DNA of 64,000 nt from Candidatus Thiodubiliella sp. (GCA_029237605.1 JAQRGB010000001.1:514033-578032); one strand, 5' to 3'; positions 18,854 to 29,359 are shown, counted from the first letter of the stretch. Notes: generated from the letters alone by a model not told the origin. Made by a program: numbers and translations.

Positions 18854-20269
18854 ATGAATAATTTGCTTCTTACCTTTAGCTCTAGAATTAAAAAAATCCA
18901 TTTTATTGGTATTGGTGGCTCTGGTATGAGCGGCATTGCAGAAGTACTGTGTAACCTTGGTTATCAAATTTCAGGTTCAGATTTAATTCAAAGTCCTATT
19001 ACTGAGCGCTTGCAAAAATTAGGCTGCCAAATTTTTTATAATCATCATCAAAATAATATAAAAGGCGTTGATGCCGTGGTAATTTCCAGTGCAATTAACC
19101 AGAAAAATTCAGAACTTAATAAAGCACGAAAGGACAATATTCCAGTTGTACCTAGGGCAGAAATGTTAGCTGAAATTATGCGCTTTCGCTTTGGCATTGC
19201 TATTGCAGGCACTCATGGGAAAACTACTACCACTAGTTTAATTACTCATATTTTAAATACCGCTAAACTTGACCCAACTTATATTATCGGTGGTATTCTA
19301 AATTCCAGTGGTATCAACGCAAAACTCGGTGATAGTTATTATTTGGTGGCTGAAGCAGACGAGTCTGATGCGTCTTTTTTGTTATTACAGCCCATGCTCA
19401 GTGTCATCACCAATATTGACCAAGAACATATGAGCACTTATGACAATGATTACAAGAAGCTCACTAATGCTTTTATTAATTTTACCTCCAACTTACCATT
19501 TTACGGTACCTGCGTATTATGCGCAGATGATGATGGCGTAAAAGACATACTTAATAGTATTCACCGCCCTTTGATAACTTATGGTTTTTCTGATGGAGTT
19601 GATATTCAAGCAATCAACGTTAGTCAATCTGATAGGCAAATGCATTTTGAAGTTGTTTATACACCTAAAGGGCAATCTTTTAAAATTGAACTTAATAATA
19701 TAGGAAGGCATAATATCCTCAATACCTTAGCAGCTATTGGCGTAGCTTGTGAGTTAGATATTAGCATTGATATTATTCAAAATGCGCTAAAAAGTTTTAC
19801 TGGCGTTGCGCGACGACTTGAGTATCATGGCGAACTTATTATGAATAATCATAGAATATCTTTATATGATGATTATGGGCACCATCCAAACGAAATTTTG
19901 GCAGTTTTTGAAAGCTTAAGGGACACTTATAAAAATAAACATTTAGTGGTAATTTTCCAGCCACATCGTTATTCAAGAACATTAGCTTTGTTTGATGCTT
20001 TTTCTTTTGCCCTATCTAAAGCAGATACACTTATATTACTTGAGATTTATCCTGCTAATGAAAGTCCAATCTCTAATATTAATTCTAGTTCACTGGCAAA
20101 CAGTATTCGCCAACACTACGCACTTAATCCAATTGTGGTTAAGGACACCAAAGAAGCCCTTGAAGTATTACCAAATACTATTAAAGGTGACGATATTGTG
20201 TTAACTCTTGGTGCTGGTGATATTCATACTTTGGTTAAACCTATTATTAGGCAATATGCTAACTTATAA
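18854..20269 (+). CDS. murC: UDP-N-acetylmuramate--L-alanine ligase
   Basis: First Mur ligase of peptidoglycan precursor synthesis. The N-terminal IHFIGIGGSGMSGIAEVL, the ATP loop AGTHGKTTTTS and DDYGHHPNEI are intact. The frame is open from 18773 inside ispF, but ATG 18854 gives the family start at 471 aa (E. coli 491). It leads the murC-murB-ddl-ftsQ run, a compact part of the division and cell wall cluster. Confidence 0.95.
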   Translation: MNNLLLTFSSRIKKIHFIGIGGSGMSGIAEVLCNLGYQISGSDLIQSPITERLQKLGCQIFYNHHQNNIKGVDAVVISSAINQKNSELNKARKDNIPVVPRAEMLAEIMRFRFGIAIAGTHGKTTTTSLITHILNTAKLDPTYIIGGILNSSGINAKLGDSYYLVAEADESDASFLLLQPMLSVITNIDQEHMSTYDNDYKKLTNAFINFTSNLPFYGTCVLCADDDGVKDILNSIHRPLITYGFSDGVDIQAINVSQSDRQMHFEVVYTPKGQSFKIELNNIGRHNILNTLAAIGVACELDISIDIIQNALKSFTGVARRLEYHGELIMNNHRISLYDDYGHHPNEILAVFESLRDTYKNKHLVVIFQPHRYSRTLALFDAFSFALSKADTLILLEIYPANESPISNINSSSLANSIRQHYALNPIVVKDTKEALEVLPNTIKGDDIVLTLGAGDIHTLVKPIIRQYANL

Positions 20270-21089
20270 CGAACCAATGAGCAAACACTGCTCATTCAGA
20301 GCAGGTGGTATTGCGCAATATTTTTTTACACCTAATACACTTAATGAGTTATCTTACTTTTTAAAAAATAACCAAAAACCTATATTAATGTTAGGATTGG
20401 GAAGTAACTTACTAGTGCGTGATAGAGGTTTTACAGGGGTTGTCATCAAACTTATACAGCTCAACCAATTAAATGTTAAAAACAGCATCATTCAAGCAGA
20501 TGCAGGCGTAACATTGGCAAAACTATCTCGTTTTTGTGAATCCAGCGGATTAAATGGTGCTGAATTCTTGAGTGCTATCCCAGGTAATGTCGGCGGCGCA
20601 TTGGCAATGAATGCAGGTGCATTTGGTTTTAATATTTGGTCTTTAGTTGAATCCATTACCACTATTAATACTTCTGGTGAAATATTTAAGCGTAGTGTCA
20701 ATGAATTTGACGTTTCTTACAGAAAAGTAGTACCACTACATGATGATGAATATTTTATTGGAGTAAGTTTAAAATTTTTACAAACTGATAAACAACAAGA
20801 CATTAAATCTTTATTAAAGAAGCGTAACAATTGTCAACCAATTGGACAAGCAAGTTGTGGCAGTGTATTTAAAAACCCACTTAATAATTTTGCTGCAAAA
20901 CTCATTGAAGATAGTGGTTTAAAAGGTTTTTGTATTGGTGGTGCTTGCGTATCTACTAAACACGCAAACTTTATTATTAATCAAGGATATGCCAATGCAA
21001 ATGATATTGAAAACCTTATTAAGCATATTCAGCAAACTGTTTATTTTAAATTTTATATTAATCTAGAAACTGAAGTGGTGGTAATATGA
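20256..21089 (+). CDS. murB: UDP-N-acetylenolpyruvoylglucosamine reductase
   Basis: FAD enzyme that reduces enolpyruvyl-UDP-GlcNAc to UDP-MurNAc. FAD-binding GLGSNLLVRDRGF, the core GAEFLSAIPGNVGGALAMNAG and SCGSVFKNP are present. At 277 aa it is of the short type II class, unlike E. coli MurB (342). ATG 20256 is chosen over an open extension from 20208, since it gives MLTYNEPMSKHCSFRAGG. It overlaps murC by 14 bp and ddl by 4 bp. Confidence 0.94.
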   Translation: MLTYNEPMSKHCSFRAGGIAQYFFTPNTLNELSYFLKNNQKPILMLGLGSNLLVRDRGFTGVVIKLIQLNQLNVKNSIIQADAGVTLAKLSRFCESSGLNGAEFLSAIPGNVGGALAMNAGAFGFNIWSLVESITTINTSGEIFKRSVNEFDVSYRKVVPLHDDEYFIGVSLKFLQTDKQQDIKSLLKKRNNCQPIGQASCGSVFKNPLNNFAAKLIEDSGLKGFCIGGACVSTKHANFIINQGYANANDIENLIKHIQQTVYFKFYINLETEVVVI

Positions 21090-21985
21090 TAGCAGTATTA
21101 ATGGGTGGCAATTCAGCAGAAAGAGATATCTCCTTAAGTAGTGGTGAATCTGTTTATAGGTCCTTGAAAAATCAAAATATTGATTGCTTTAAATTTGATT
21201 GGTTAGGCGATAATCTTAGCAATCTTTGGGCACAAAATTTTGATAAAGCTTTTATTATGTTACATGGCCGTGGTGGTGAAGATGGTTATATTCAAAGACA
21301 ACTTGAGCAACGTAATATCGCTTACACAGGATCAAATGCATACGTATCTGAACAATGCATGTGCAAAGCCAAAACCAAAGACATTTGGAGTAAATACGAT
21401 TTAAAGCTATCTCCTTGGGTTGTTGTTCATACTGGAGTAGCAATACCTGAAATTAACTTTCCACTACCTTGGGTGATAAAGCCAGCATCAGAAGGATCAA
21501 GTGTTGGTATTAGTAAGGTCGAGTATAGTTTTCAGCTAAAACATGCTTTGGAATTAGCATTTAAATATGATAATGACGTGTTAATAGAACAATGGATAGA
21601 GGGCAATGAATATACCGTTTCAATTCTCAATGGAGAACCGTTGCCGGTCATTCAGATTAAAACAGACCGTGTGTTTTATGATTATGAATCTAAATATATT
21701 TCCAATGCAACTCAGTATTTATGCCCATGTGGTCTCTCAAATATAGATGAAGAATATTTGCAAGAAATAGCCATACAAGCATTCAATGTGATGGGTGCGA
21801 AAACTTGGGGGCGTATTGATTTAATTTTAGATAAAAACAATACGCCTTATTTATTGGAAATTAATACCATACCTGGCATGACTTCTCACTCGTTAATGCC
21901 AATGGCGGCCAAAGCATTTGGATTAAATTTTAACGGACTGGTGTTAGCTATTCTTAGCAAGACCACTACATTAAATATAATTTAG
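21086..21985 (+). CDS. ddl: D-alanine--D-alanine ligase
   Basis: ATP-grasp enzyme supplying the D-Ala-D-Ala dipeptide for peptidoglycan. LMGGNSAERDISLSSG at the N-terminus, LHGRGGEDG, the ATP-grasp PWVIKPASEGSSVGI and the metal-binding LLEINTIPGMT are intact. At 299 aa it is of DdlB length. It lies between murB (ATGA overlap) and ftsQ, the canonical order. Confidence 0.96.
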   Translation: MIAVLMGGNSAERDISLSSGESVYRSLKNQNIDCFKFDWLGDNLSNLWAQNFDKAFIMLHGRGGEDGYIQRQLEQRNIAYTGSNAYVSEQCMCKAKTKDIWSKYDLKLSPWVVVHTGVAIPEINFPLPWVIKPASEGSSVGISKVEYSFQLKHALELAFKYDNDVLIEQWIEGNEYTVSILNGEPLPVIQIKTDRVFYDYESKYISNATQYLCPCGLSNIDEEYLQEIAIQAFNVMGAKTWGRIDLILDKNNTPYLLEINTIPGMTSHSLMPMAAKAFGLNFNGLVLAILSKTTTLNII

Positions 21986-22025
21986 ACAAAAATATGAGAA
22001 AATTATGCCTAATACATGATTCTTA

Positions 22026-22796
22026 ATGGTTAAAAAACGCAAATCTAGGCTCAACAAACGCACAAAGACACTGAAGGCAAAAATAAAGCCGTTTGCTATA
22101 AGTTTCGCTGTTTTTAGCATTGTATGTCTTATTATATGGAATGTGTTAAAAATTATGGAAGGTAGTTTTTTAAAAGCAGAAATTAAATGGGAAATTGATG
22201 ATAAATTACCAATTGCACAAATAGTATTGGAAAAAAATATCCACTCGCTAATTTACAATAAATATCAATTTGATAAAAACAAAATTAAGGAAATGTTGGA
22301 ATTTCAACCATGGGTTGCTAAAGCACACGTTACTGACAAATGGCCTTCTAACGATATTAAAATTAAGATTGAATCTCAACAAATCGCAATGCGTTGGGAA
22401 AACATAGCCTGTAAGAATAACAAAGAACCTAATTGTATGGGCTATATATCCAATAACGGTGAATTGTTTGTTCCTCAAAAAATCATTGCATCTAAAACAC
22501 CATTAGCACGTTCTAAAGCAGGGCAAGAAATCATTATGCAGTTTTATAAAGACTATCAAAGCTATCAAGAAGAAGCTGGAGAAATGTTAATCAAATCATT
22601 CTCTAGAACGCACATTGATAAACTTACATTCAAGCCAGATATCAAAGTAGTTTTAGGCTATCAACAAAAACACAAACGATTACAAAGATTTCTAAAATCT
22701 TACAAAAAACTTAAAACAAAAATCAAAAAAACCAAACTTCAGTACTCAAACTTTGATATGCGCTATCCCAAGGGTTTTGCAATTAAGTATCACTAG
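22026..22796 (+). CDS. ftsQ: Cell division protein FtsQ
   Basis: Bitopic divisome protein with a basic cytoplasmic N-terminus, one membrane helix (about 27-46), a POTRA region, and the FtsQ/DivIB motif around PWVAKAHVTDKWPSNDIKIKIE. At 256 aa it matches the family. In most gammaproteobacteria ftsA and ftsZ follow; here a convergent gene overlaps its 3' end by 14 bp, so the cluster ends. Confidence 0.88.
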   Translation: MVKKRKSRLNKRTKTLKAKIKPFAISFAVFSIVCLIIWNVLKIMEGSFLKAEIKWEIDDKLPIAQIVLEKNIHSLIYNKYQFDKNKIKEMLEFQPWVAKAHVTDKWPSNDIKIKIESQQIAMRWENIACKNNKEPNCMGYISNNGELFVPQKIIASKTPLARSKAGQEIIMQFYKDYQSYQEEAGEMLIKSFSRTHIDKLTFKPDIKVVLGYQQKHKRLQRFLKSYKKLKTKIKKTKLQYSNFDMRYPKGFAIKYH

Positions 22797-23466
22797 TATT
22801 AATCAACTGATAACACAACGCCAATGTAATTGAGCCCCAATAAAATGTTAACACCATTACCATCCATTTCATGCCTATATTTAAGCCAATAATACTGGGT
22901 AAATATACAAACATAAAAATAATTAACCTGGGCACGATTACTTGTAAAAAGAACAAATTCATATGTGTAGGAAACGACAAACCCCAACGATATTTTAAAG
23001 GATTACCGATAGCGATATTGACAAAATTAAGTGTGATTGGCACCACCAAAAAAGACATTAGCAATGATAGCCATAATGAATTATTTAGAATAAGTGGCAC
23101 TATATTAACAAAGCCAACTAGTAATGTTAAAGCAATAAATCGTACAATCTTAGTAAAATCTAAAACTGGAAAAATACTTACCGATTCCCCGCCTAGAACA
23201 ACCAAGCGATATAGATTAATATACAAAGAAATAATGCCGTATAAAAATAAGACACTATAAATGCCTATATTTTCTGGCAAAGTAACTGACTCAAATAACT
23301 TGTTAACAAACATTTGCTCCACTAATGTCATTAATTCTGGCATTAACATTAATAATGGCAGGAAAAATAACACTGGAATAATAGAAATCTCTACAATCTT
23401 TTTCCAATGCACTATAGCAAATGCAAAACCAGCTACAAAAATTTTATTAATAGGCAATTGGTTCAT
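22783..23466 (-). CDS. Uncharacterised multi-pass membrane protein
   Basis: A 227-aa hydrophobic protein with about six predicted membrane segments and no motif I recognise. It overlaps ftsQ tail-to-tail by 14 bp and the upstream mltD by 4 bp, so it is probably the last gene of an operon with the minus-strand reductase-bolA-mltD genes. Function unknown. Confidence 0.75.
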   Translation of the reverse strand: MNQLPINKIFVAGFAFAIVHWKKIVEISIIPVLFFLPLLMLMPELMTLVEQMFVNKLFESVTLPENIGIYSVLFLYGIISLYINLYRLVVLGGESVSIFPVLDFTKIVRFIALTLLVGFVNIVPLILNNSLWLSLLMSFLVVPITLNFVNIAIGNPLKYRWGLSFPTHMNLFFLQVIVPRLIIFMFVYLPSIIGLNIGMKWMVMVLTFYWGSITLALCYQLINTSDT

Positions 23467-25016
23467 TTTTTTACAATAGATTTAATAATTTTAAGTTTTT
23501 TACCAATTTTCAATGGCTTTTTAACAGGCAATTTATTCCACTTGCGTAACTGTGACACACGCACACCGAATTTATGTGCAATCATAGATAAATTATCGCC
23601 ACTCCTAACACGATAAATTATTGTTCTTTTAACATTTACACCAATTTTAGTAAGATTTTTTAGCTTTGATGCCTTAATTTTTGGTACTTTCCAAATTATT
23701 AATTTTTTCCCAATTTGTAAACCTTTCGTGATATTGATTAAATCATTCCATTTAACAATACTCTCAATAGGTACATTATAACTATTAGATATCAGCCACA
23801 AATTCTCACCTTTAACAACTTTATGAATGATTTTTTTACCATGTTTTTGGCTATTTAATCGCTGTTTTGTACGCTGGTCTTCAGATAATGAATAATAGTT
23901 TTTGATTTTCTTAGGAATGGGGATAATAATTTTTTCCCCGTATTTAATTTTCAAATTTTTTATATTATTAATACTCTTAATATAAGCCACTGATGAATTG
24001 AATTTTTTCGCCAACTTATCTAGACTATCGCCAAACTTAACCGCATAATATTTATAATTCAACTGCCTTTTTTTTGGGTAAGCAGCATGCGCTTTTTTAA
24101 ACTCTGATATTTTTTCAATTGGCAATAATAACTCATAAATAGAGGTATTTGTTGCCCAACGATTTAAATCAGGATTAAGCGTATAAATATCCTCTAAACT
24201 TAAGCCAGTCCACTGAGAAATTAGCGATAAATCCAGTTGTGAATATATATATATCGATTCAAGTTTTGCCTCATCTACAACAGGTGTAATAGTTTGTCCG
24301 TATTTATGTGGGTTTTTAATCAGTTCCATCACTGCCAATAATCTTGGTACATAGCCTTTGGTTTCTCTAGGTAGAGAGATATTCCAAAAATTTGCCTTCA
24401 TACCTTTAATTTTATTCCTAGCAACTGCCTTTTGTACCCTACCTGGTCCAGAATTATAACTGGCAATCGCCAATAGCCAATCGCCATTAAATAACTTATA
24501 TAGATTTTTCAAATAAGCAACTGCTGCACGAGTTGAATGAATTACACTACGACGCTCATCCACCCAATAATTTTGTCTTAGACCATAAAGTTTTCCCGTG
24601 CTAGGAATAAACTGCCATAAACCAGAAGCCGTACCATGTGAATAAGAAAATGGATAATACGCTGACTCAACAATTGGCAATAGCGCCAATTCAATTGGCA
24701 ATCCTGCTTTCTCTATTTCTTGAACTACTAAATACAAATAAGGCTCAGCACGTTTAGTAACTCGCATTAAATAATCAGGATTTTTCTTAAACCAATCAAT
24801 GTGCCAATATAAATCTTTATAAGAACGAGGTTTTAGTGTATTCCCCTTAGAAATACGCTTCCATAAATTATTTTTACTTAACTGTGTCGGTGACTTTTGA
24901 TGGACTGTCGTAGAAGACTGCGTAGATATTGTCTTAACATCACTTATAGCAAAACTAAAGCTTAATAAAAAAAATGAAATAAATAAGATGAGCCTTAAGA
25001 TCTTAGCCCCCTGCAC
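23463..25016 (-). CDS. mltD: Membrane-bound lytic murein transglycosylase D-like, with LysM repeats
   Basis: Periplasmic enzyme cleaving peptidoglycan glycan strands. After a signal peptide, the SLT domain (about 90-230) carries the catalytic glutamate in LPIVESAYYP and the GLWQFIPSTG and ASYNSGPGRV motifs. Three LysM repeats follow (about 335-378, 402-446 and 467-511). Total length is 517 aa. I see no lipobox cysteine, unlike E. coli MltD. It overlaps bolA by 14 bp. Confidence 0.9.
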   Translation of the reverse strand: MQGAKILRLILFISFFLLSFSFAISDVKTISTQSSTTVHQKSPTQLSKNNLWKRISKGNTLKPRSYKDLYWHIDWFKKNPDYLMRVTKRAEPYLYLVVQEIEKAGLPIELALLPIVESAYYPFSYSHGTASGLWQFIPSTGKLYGLRQNYWVDERRSVIHSTRAAVAYLKNLYKLFNGDWLLAIASYNSGPGRVQKAVARNKIKGMKANFWNISLPRETKGYVPRLLAVMELIKNPHKYGQTITPVVDEAKLESIYIYSQLDLSLISQWTGLSLEDIYTLNPDLNRWATNTSIYELLLPIEKISEFKKAHAAYPKKRQLNYKYYAVKFGDSLDKLAKKFNSSVAYIKSINNIKNLKIKYGEKIIIPIPKKIKNYYSLSEDQRTKQRLNSQKHGKKIIHKVVKGENLWLISNSYNVPIESIVKWNDLINITKGLQIGKKLIIWKVPKIKASKLKNLTKIGVNVKRTIIYRVRSGDNLSMIAHKFGVRVSQLRKWNKLPVKKPLKIGKKLKIIKSIVKK

Positions 25017-25302
25017 ACTTCGGAGAATCTGGTGCGACTCTCTTTATTTTCCATTCATCTTGTGTGTAAGTGTGCATAGACAAAGCATGAATGTGACTTA
25101 ATTCTTCTTTAAATAATTGATTGATAAATCGATGTCTATCAATCAATTTAAGATCAATAAAATCATCGCTCACTACTACTAATTTAAAATGTGACTGAGT
25201 CGCAGGACCAGAATGATTGCTTGATTGATTGATTACTTCAAGATGTGATGGAGTAAGCGCTATGGTGAGTTGCTCAGTCAAATATGTCTGCATATCATTC
25301 AT
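25003..25302 (-). CDS. bolA: BolA-family protein
   Basis: A 99-aa protein with the BolA fold signature (HFKLVVVSDDFIDLKLIDRHR and ELSHIHALSMHTYT). BolA proteins pair with monothiol glutaredoxins and handle iron-sulfur clusters; in E. coli BolA also affects cell shape. It overlaps the reductase gene upstream by 4 bp and mltD downstream by 14 bp, so it is tightly coupled to an iron-sulfur flavoprotein and a cell-wall enzyme. Confidence 0.9.
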   Translation of the reverse strand: MNDMQTYLTEQLTIALTPSHLEVINQSSNHSGPATQSHFKLVVVSDDFIDLKLIDRHRFINQLFKEELSHIHALSMHTYTQDEWKIKRVAPDSPKCAGG

Positions 25303-26312
25303 TGCTTTTTTTCTGTAAAGGCAAAAACAAAGGCATCTGAAAAGAAATTATCTTGGATCATGCCTTGCTCTACAAAACTTTTAGCCGCAGACTCCACCAT
25401 TTTTGGAGGACCACAGGCATAAATTTCATATCCCGTTAAATCATCAAAATCTTCTAATATACTTTTATGCACAAGGCCTTTCCTTCCATTCCAATTTTCA
25501 TTTGGACGTGACAACACTGGAATAAAACAAATGTTATAGTTTTTATTAACCCACTGTATAGGTAAATCCATATATAAATCTATCTCATCACGAACACCCC
25601 AATAAATATAGATCGTTCGGTTAAGTTTAGTAACAATCGCATGCTCAACAATAGATTTAATAGGTGCAAACCCTGTACCACCAGCCATTAAAATAACAGG
25701 CTTTTTACTGTCTTCTCTAAAAAAGAAATCACCTTTAGGGCCTTCTAAGCGAAGCAGTGAATTTTCTTTTAATTGATTAAAAACAAAATTGGTAAATTTT
25801 CCACCTTCAATCAAACGTATATGCAGCTCTATCAAACCATCATTGTTGGGGGCATTAGCAATAGAAAATGCCCTAGGCTCAAAATCATGGTGAATTAAAT
25901 CAATATACTGCCCCGCTAAATATCGCAAAGACTCATCATTTAGAATTTTTAAAAATACCTGCATCACATCGTGATTAAGATGTTTAATACTTTGCACTTT
26001 ACAAGATAACATTTTTACTTCAGTGTCTGCCACACTGCTCAATTCATCAATAACCAACTCCACATTAGACTTAGCACAACATTGGCACAACAGCGCCATA
26101 CCATCGCTTGCTTCTTCTGAAGTAATACCATTCGGAATATCGTCTTCGTAAGCCACTTCACCTTCAATAATCATTGCCTTACATTTTCCACAAAAACCTT
26201 TTCGGCAACCATACGGGAAATTCAACCCATGAATAAGTGCATCATCCAAAATAACGTTGCAACCATCTGTTCTAAAGCTTCTTCCTGTTGTTCTATTTTC
26301 AATTGTAAACAT
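25299..26312 (-). CDS. 2Fe-2S ferredoxin/flavin reductase (CDP-6-deoxy-delta-3,4-glucoseen reductase-like)
   Basis: Fusion of an N-terminal plant-type ferredoxin with a ferredoxin-NADP reductase. The four cluster cysteines are in YGCRKGFCGKCKA and LLCQCC. The flavin-binding RAFSIANAP and the NAD-binding AGGTGFAPIKSI and YACGPPKMV follow. At 337 aa it matches the AscD/RfbI-like oxidoreductases often annotated as glucoseen reductase in this lineage. No 3,6-dideoxysugar genes are visible, so its partner is unknown. First gene of the minus-strand group with bolA. Confidence 0.85.
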   Translation of the reverse strand: MFTIENRTTGRSFRTDGCNVILDDALIHGLNFPYGCRKGFCGKCKAMIIEGEVAYEDDIPNGITSEEASDGMALLCQCCAKSNVELVIDELSSVADTEVKMLSCKVQSIKHLNHDVMQVFLKILNDESLRYLAGQYIDLIHHDFEPRAFSIANAPNNDGLIELHIRLIEGGKFTNFVFNQLKENSLLRLEGPKGDFFFREDSKKPVILMAGGTGFAPIKSIVEHAIVTKLNRTIYIYWGVRDEIDLYMDLPIQWVNKNYNICFIPVLSRPNENWNGRKGLVHKSILEDFDDLTGYEIYACGPPKMVESAAKSFVEQGMIQDNFFSDAFVFAFTEKKQ

Positions 26313-26401
26313 TATTTATTCTATAGGGCTTTTATTCGAGCTCTACATTATAATGTAATAATATAACAATGCAATAATACTTAATAAGTACAACTAGCTT
26401 T

Positions 26402-27319
26402 ATGTCACAAACACCAAGCCGAACTGTGGTATTTCTAATGGGTCCTACCGCCTCTGGCAAGACTGATATGGCTATTCAGCTATCAGATAAATTAAAAACA
26501 AGTATCATTAGTGTTGATTCTGCACTCATCTATAAAGGCATGGATATTGGTACTGCCAAGCCAAATAAAACAATTCTAAAAAAATATCCACATCATTTAA
26601 TTGATATCTGCAGTCCAGAAAATTCTTACTCAGCCTTTAATTTTGTACATGATGCCAATGAGCAAATTGCAAAAGCTTTTAAAAATGGTAAAATGCCAAT
26701 CTTGGTCGGCGGCACTTCATTCTATTTTAACGCTCTTGAACACGGACTCTCTAAGTTACCAGAATCTACCATAAAATCTAAAGAAAAATTCAATCAACTA
26801 CTCAAAGACAAAGGTTCTACTGCGCTACACAGAAATTTGAAACAAATTGATCCCCAAGCTGCAAATCGTATTCACCCAAACGATTCACAACGCATCATCC
26901 GTGCATTAGAAGTATTCGAACTCAGTGGTAAAACTCTAAGCAAACTACAAGGTAATAAACAGTCTAGTATCGGCTATCCAATTAAAAAAATCATCCTAGT
27001 ACCTGAGCGATTAGAACTACATAAGCACATTGAGGAACGCTTTTTATTAATGATGAGAAATGGTTTTTTAGAAGAAGTAAAAAACCTAAAGAAAAATTTA
27101 AATTTACACAAAAATCTACCATCCATCCGATGTGTCGGTTACCGTCAAGCATGGCAATATCTCAATAATGAGATTAATAAGACAACTATGATAGAAAAAG
27201 CCATTATTGCCACTCGTCAATTATGTAAACGCCAAAACACTTGGCTAAAAAGTGAAAAAAACGCCTTATTTTTAGAAAAAATTGATATTAAAACTTCAAT
27301 AAACTTTATTCAAAAATAA
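26402..27319 (+). CDS. miaA: tRNA dimethylallyltransferase
   Basis: Transfers dimethylallyl to A37 of UNN-reading tRNAs, giving the substrate for MiaB. The P-loop GPTASGKT is at residues 14-21, with ISVDSALIYKGMDIGTAKP and the conserved IRCVGYRQAWQYL downstream. At 305 aa it has family length. hfq, a frequent downstream neighbour, is absent; a 900-bp gap follows. Confidence 0.96.
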   Translation: MSQTPSRTVVFLMGPTASGKTDMAIQLSDKLKTSIISVDSALIYKGMDIGTAKPNKTILKKYPHHLIDICSPENSYSAFNFVHDANEQIAKAFKNGKMPILVGGTSFYFNALEHGLSKLPESTIKSKEKFNQLLKDKGSTALHRNLKQIDPQAANRIHPNDSQRIIRALEVFELSGKTLSKLQGNKQSSIGYPIKKIILVPERLELHKHIEERFLLMMRNGFLEEVKNLKKNLNLHKNLPSIRCVGYRQAWQYLNNEINKTTMIEKAIIATRQLCKRQNTWLKSEKNALFLEKIDIKTSINFIQK

Positions 27320-27645
27320 TTTTATTCTGATTGTGTAAAAGTTTAAGTTATTCCGTTTTTTTACCCTAGACCCTTAAAAATGGTCGCGGGGATAAAAGTA
27401 AAAAATCGGAAAATACCTTTGTTTTGACTTTTGCATAGTCGGAAATAAAATAAATATAATTAAAGAAAGAAAGAAAGAACAAGAGCCTATTTTTACAGTT
27501 GTCAATGTTTACTTTTTTTGTGTAGTTTAGTGTTAAGTGCTTTTGTTTCTTTTATGTTGAGATATTCTAGCACTCACATTATTAAATTCTAAAGAACAAG
27601 AATTTTAATAAATGAGATGCTTAAAAGCAGATTTACGATTTAATA

Positions 27646-27768
27646 TTATTTAATGCCTATTTTTTTATAATGAGTCAACGCACTGGCTTTTGCTAACGCT
27701 TTCCTTTTTGCTTTAGCTTGATTTATTAAAGCCTGTTTGTTTTCATCACTAAACAAACCACCATAATT
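27646..27768 (-). pseudogene. Short coding remnant in the miaA-adhesin gap
   Basis: The 900-bp gap 27320-28154 holds no intact gene. On the minus strand 40 codons read NYGGLFSDENKQALINQAKA and continue as an alanine/lysine-rich helix ending KKIGIK at TAA 27646-27648, without a start codon. It looks like a decayed 3' end; the family is not recognised. Other contents are an AAAG tetranucleotide run at 27462-27479 and an AGCCCTT/AAGGGCT hairpin near 27850-27872. The remainder appears non-coding. Confidence 0.4.
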
Positions 27769-28154
27769 TTATATATTATGTTACTAATATAAAAGTAACA
27801 TCTTTTTAAAAAAAACATAAGTAGTCAAAAGTGTTACTTTTAAACGCTACAGCCCTTACATAGCAAGGGCTAAAAATCCCTATAAAAATAATAAAGGAGA
27901 AAAATCAGCGATTTTGCATGTGGATAACTCATGATTATTTTTGCACTTCTTTAAAAAAAATTGCAATTTTTTAATTATCTTGAAAAATTTTATTAAATTT
28001 TGAAAGTAATAAAATCTCAAGTCTTACAAAATACTAGTAGTTTGTAATACATCAAACCATAATCATAATTTCACACCTGAAAAATTAAAGAGCAGAGCTT
28101 ATTTTTTCGGAGCGAAAAGAATTTAAGATTTTAATTAGCCTAGTGTTAAGCGGG

Positions 28155-29359
28155 CTAATATGCTTCTGTAAAAATTACATTAATAAATGTTGCTGTGTAA
28201 CTACCGCCTCTAGTATAAGTAAACTCGCTTAAATTACTAAAAAACCCCCTGAGAAATCCCTCAGCCTAATACGCGCATCACCAGTAACTAGATTATTACC
28301 TTGCAAGTCTTTGGCTTGCAAGGTAATTGTTGACAATGTTTGGCCATCAGCAACTACACTAGTTGGAGATGCACTTAGTGTTGATTTTGTAAGTGACACT
28401 TCACCTGGCATAAAACTCACTGTAACTGTACTGACTACGTCTTCTCCAGCAATGCTAGCAGTAATAGTAACGCTCTCAGCTTTAGTATTAGTAATAGTTG
28501 CTGTGTAAGTACCATCACTAACATCGCCTAGAGTAGCATCGCCTGTTGTTGTCATAGTAACATTTAAGCCACCAGTAATTATATTCTTTCTATCTTTATC
28601 CTTAGCTTGTAAGGTAATAGTTGATAATGCCTTGCCATCAGCAACTACAGTGGTTGGAGATGCACTTAGTGTTGACGCCGCAACAGATGGCTCACCTGCA
28701 GCACTATTTACTAAGGTTTGGATTTTAGCAGCAGTATTAGAATTAGCTGGTGTTGCTTTTGCAACTACAGCATTAACTTCTGCTAAATTATCAATCGTTA
28801 CACCACTAACTCCAGCATCAATATAGTCTTGTATACTTGGCACTGTATTAGTGCCATCATAAAAACTGATTAAGGCAATAGCAAAGTTGCCTTTAATTGA
28901 GCCTTCACCAGTTGATGAAAATGCAGCACCTAAGTTACCAGTACCACTACAAGCTACTCCATCATCAGCACCTTCACTACCAGTACTACATTCATTCATG
29001 GCTGTTATTAATTTATAAGCTAAAACTTCATCATCTTGAGTTAAGTAATTAATTAAAGTATTAATGCTAATACTAGAATCAGACTCCATCATTTGTGATA
29101 CAGCTGCTAGTATTAAACCAAACTTACCTGCATTATCATTATTAGCTCTTTTGTCATTAAGCTCAGTTGGAATGGTTTTAACAAAGTTAACATCTGAGAT
29201 ACCAAATTTAGTAGCAACCATTTTATTCTTAGCGGCAATATCAGCTGCTAGGCCTGCACCTGTTCTTGCTAATCGATAAGCAATTTCAGATAATGGTGAT
29301 GCTGAAACAGTAAAATCTCCTCTACCTGAATGTATAAATGCCGCGTGCATATCAGGCAC
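28155..29359 (-). pseudogene. Truncated, frameshifted adhesin with Ig-like (Big-1/invasin-type) repeats
   Basis: The 376-residue frame (28229-29359) begins without a signal peptide. A helical domain (SPLSEIAYRLA... IAAKNKMVATKFGI) is followed by two Ig-like modules, each starting TLSASPT(T/S)VVADG and continuing LSTITLQAKD. The second breaks at an A6/C5 tract (28239-28249); in the shifted frame it continues EFTYTRGGSYTATF to TAG 28155-28157. Both ends are incomplete. Such proteins are surface adhesins. The module repeats are also visible as DNA (about 28310-28395 and 28602-28690). Confidence 0.75.

Noticed and set aside
27919-27927. TGTGGATAA, a perfect DnaA box, in the miaA-adhesin gap (another lies at about 8522, before miaB)
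   Set aside because: Isolated single boxes without clustering, an AT-rich 13-mer array or dnaA/gidA neighbours; expected by chance in AT-rich DNA.
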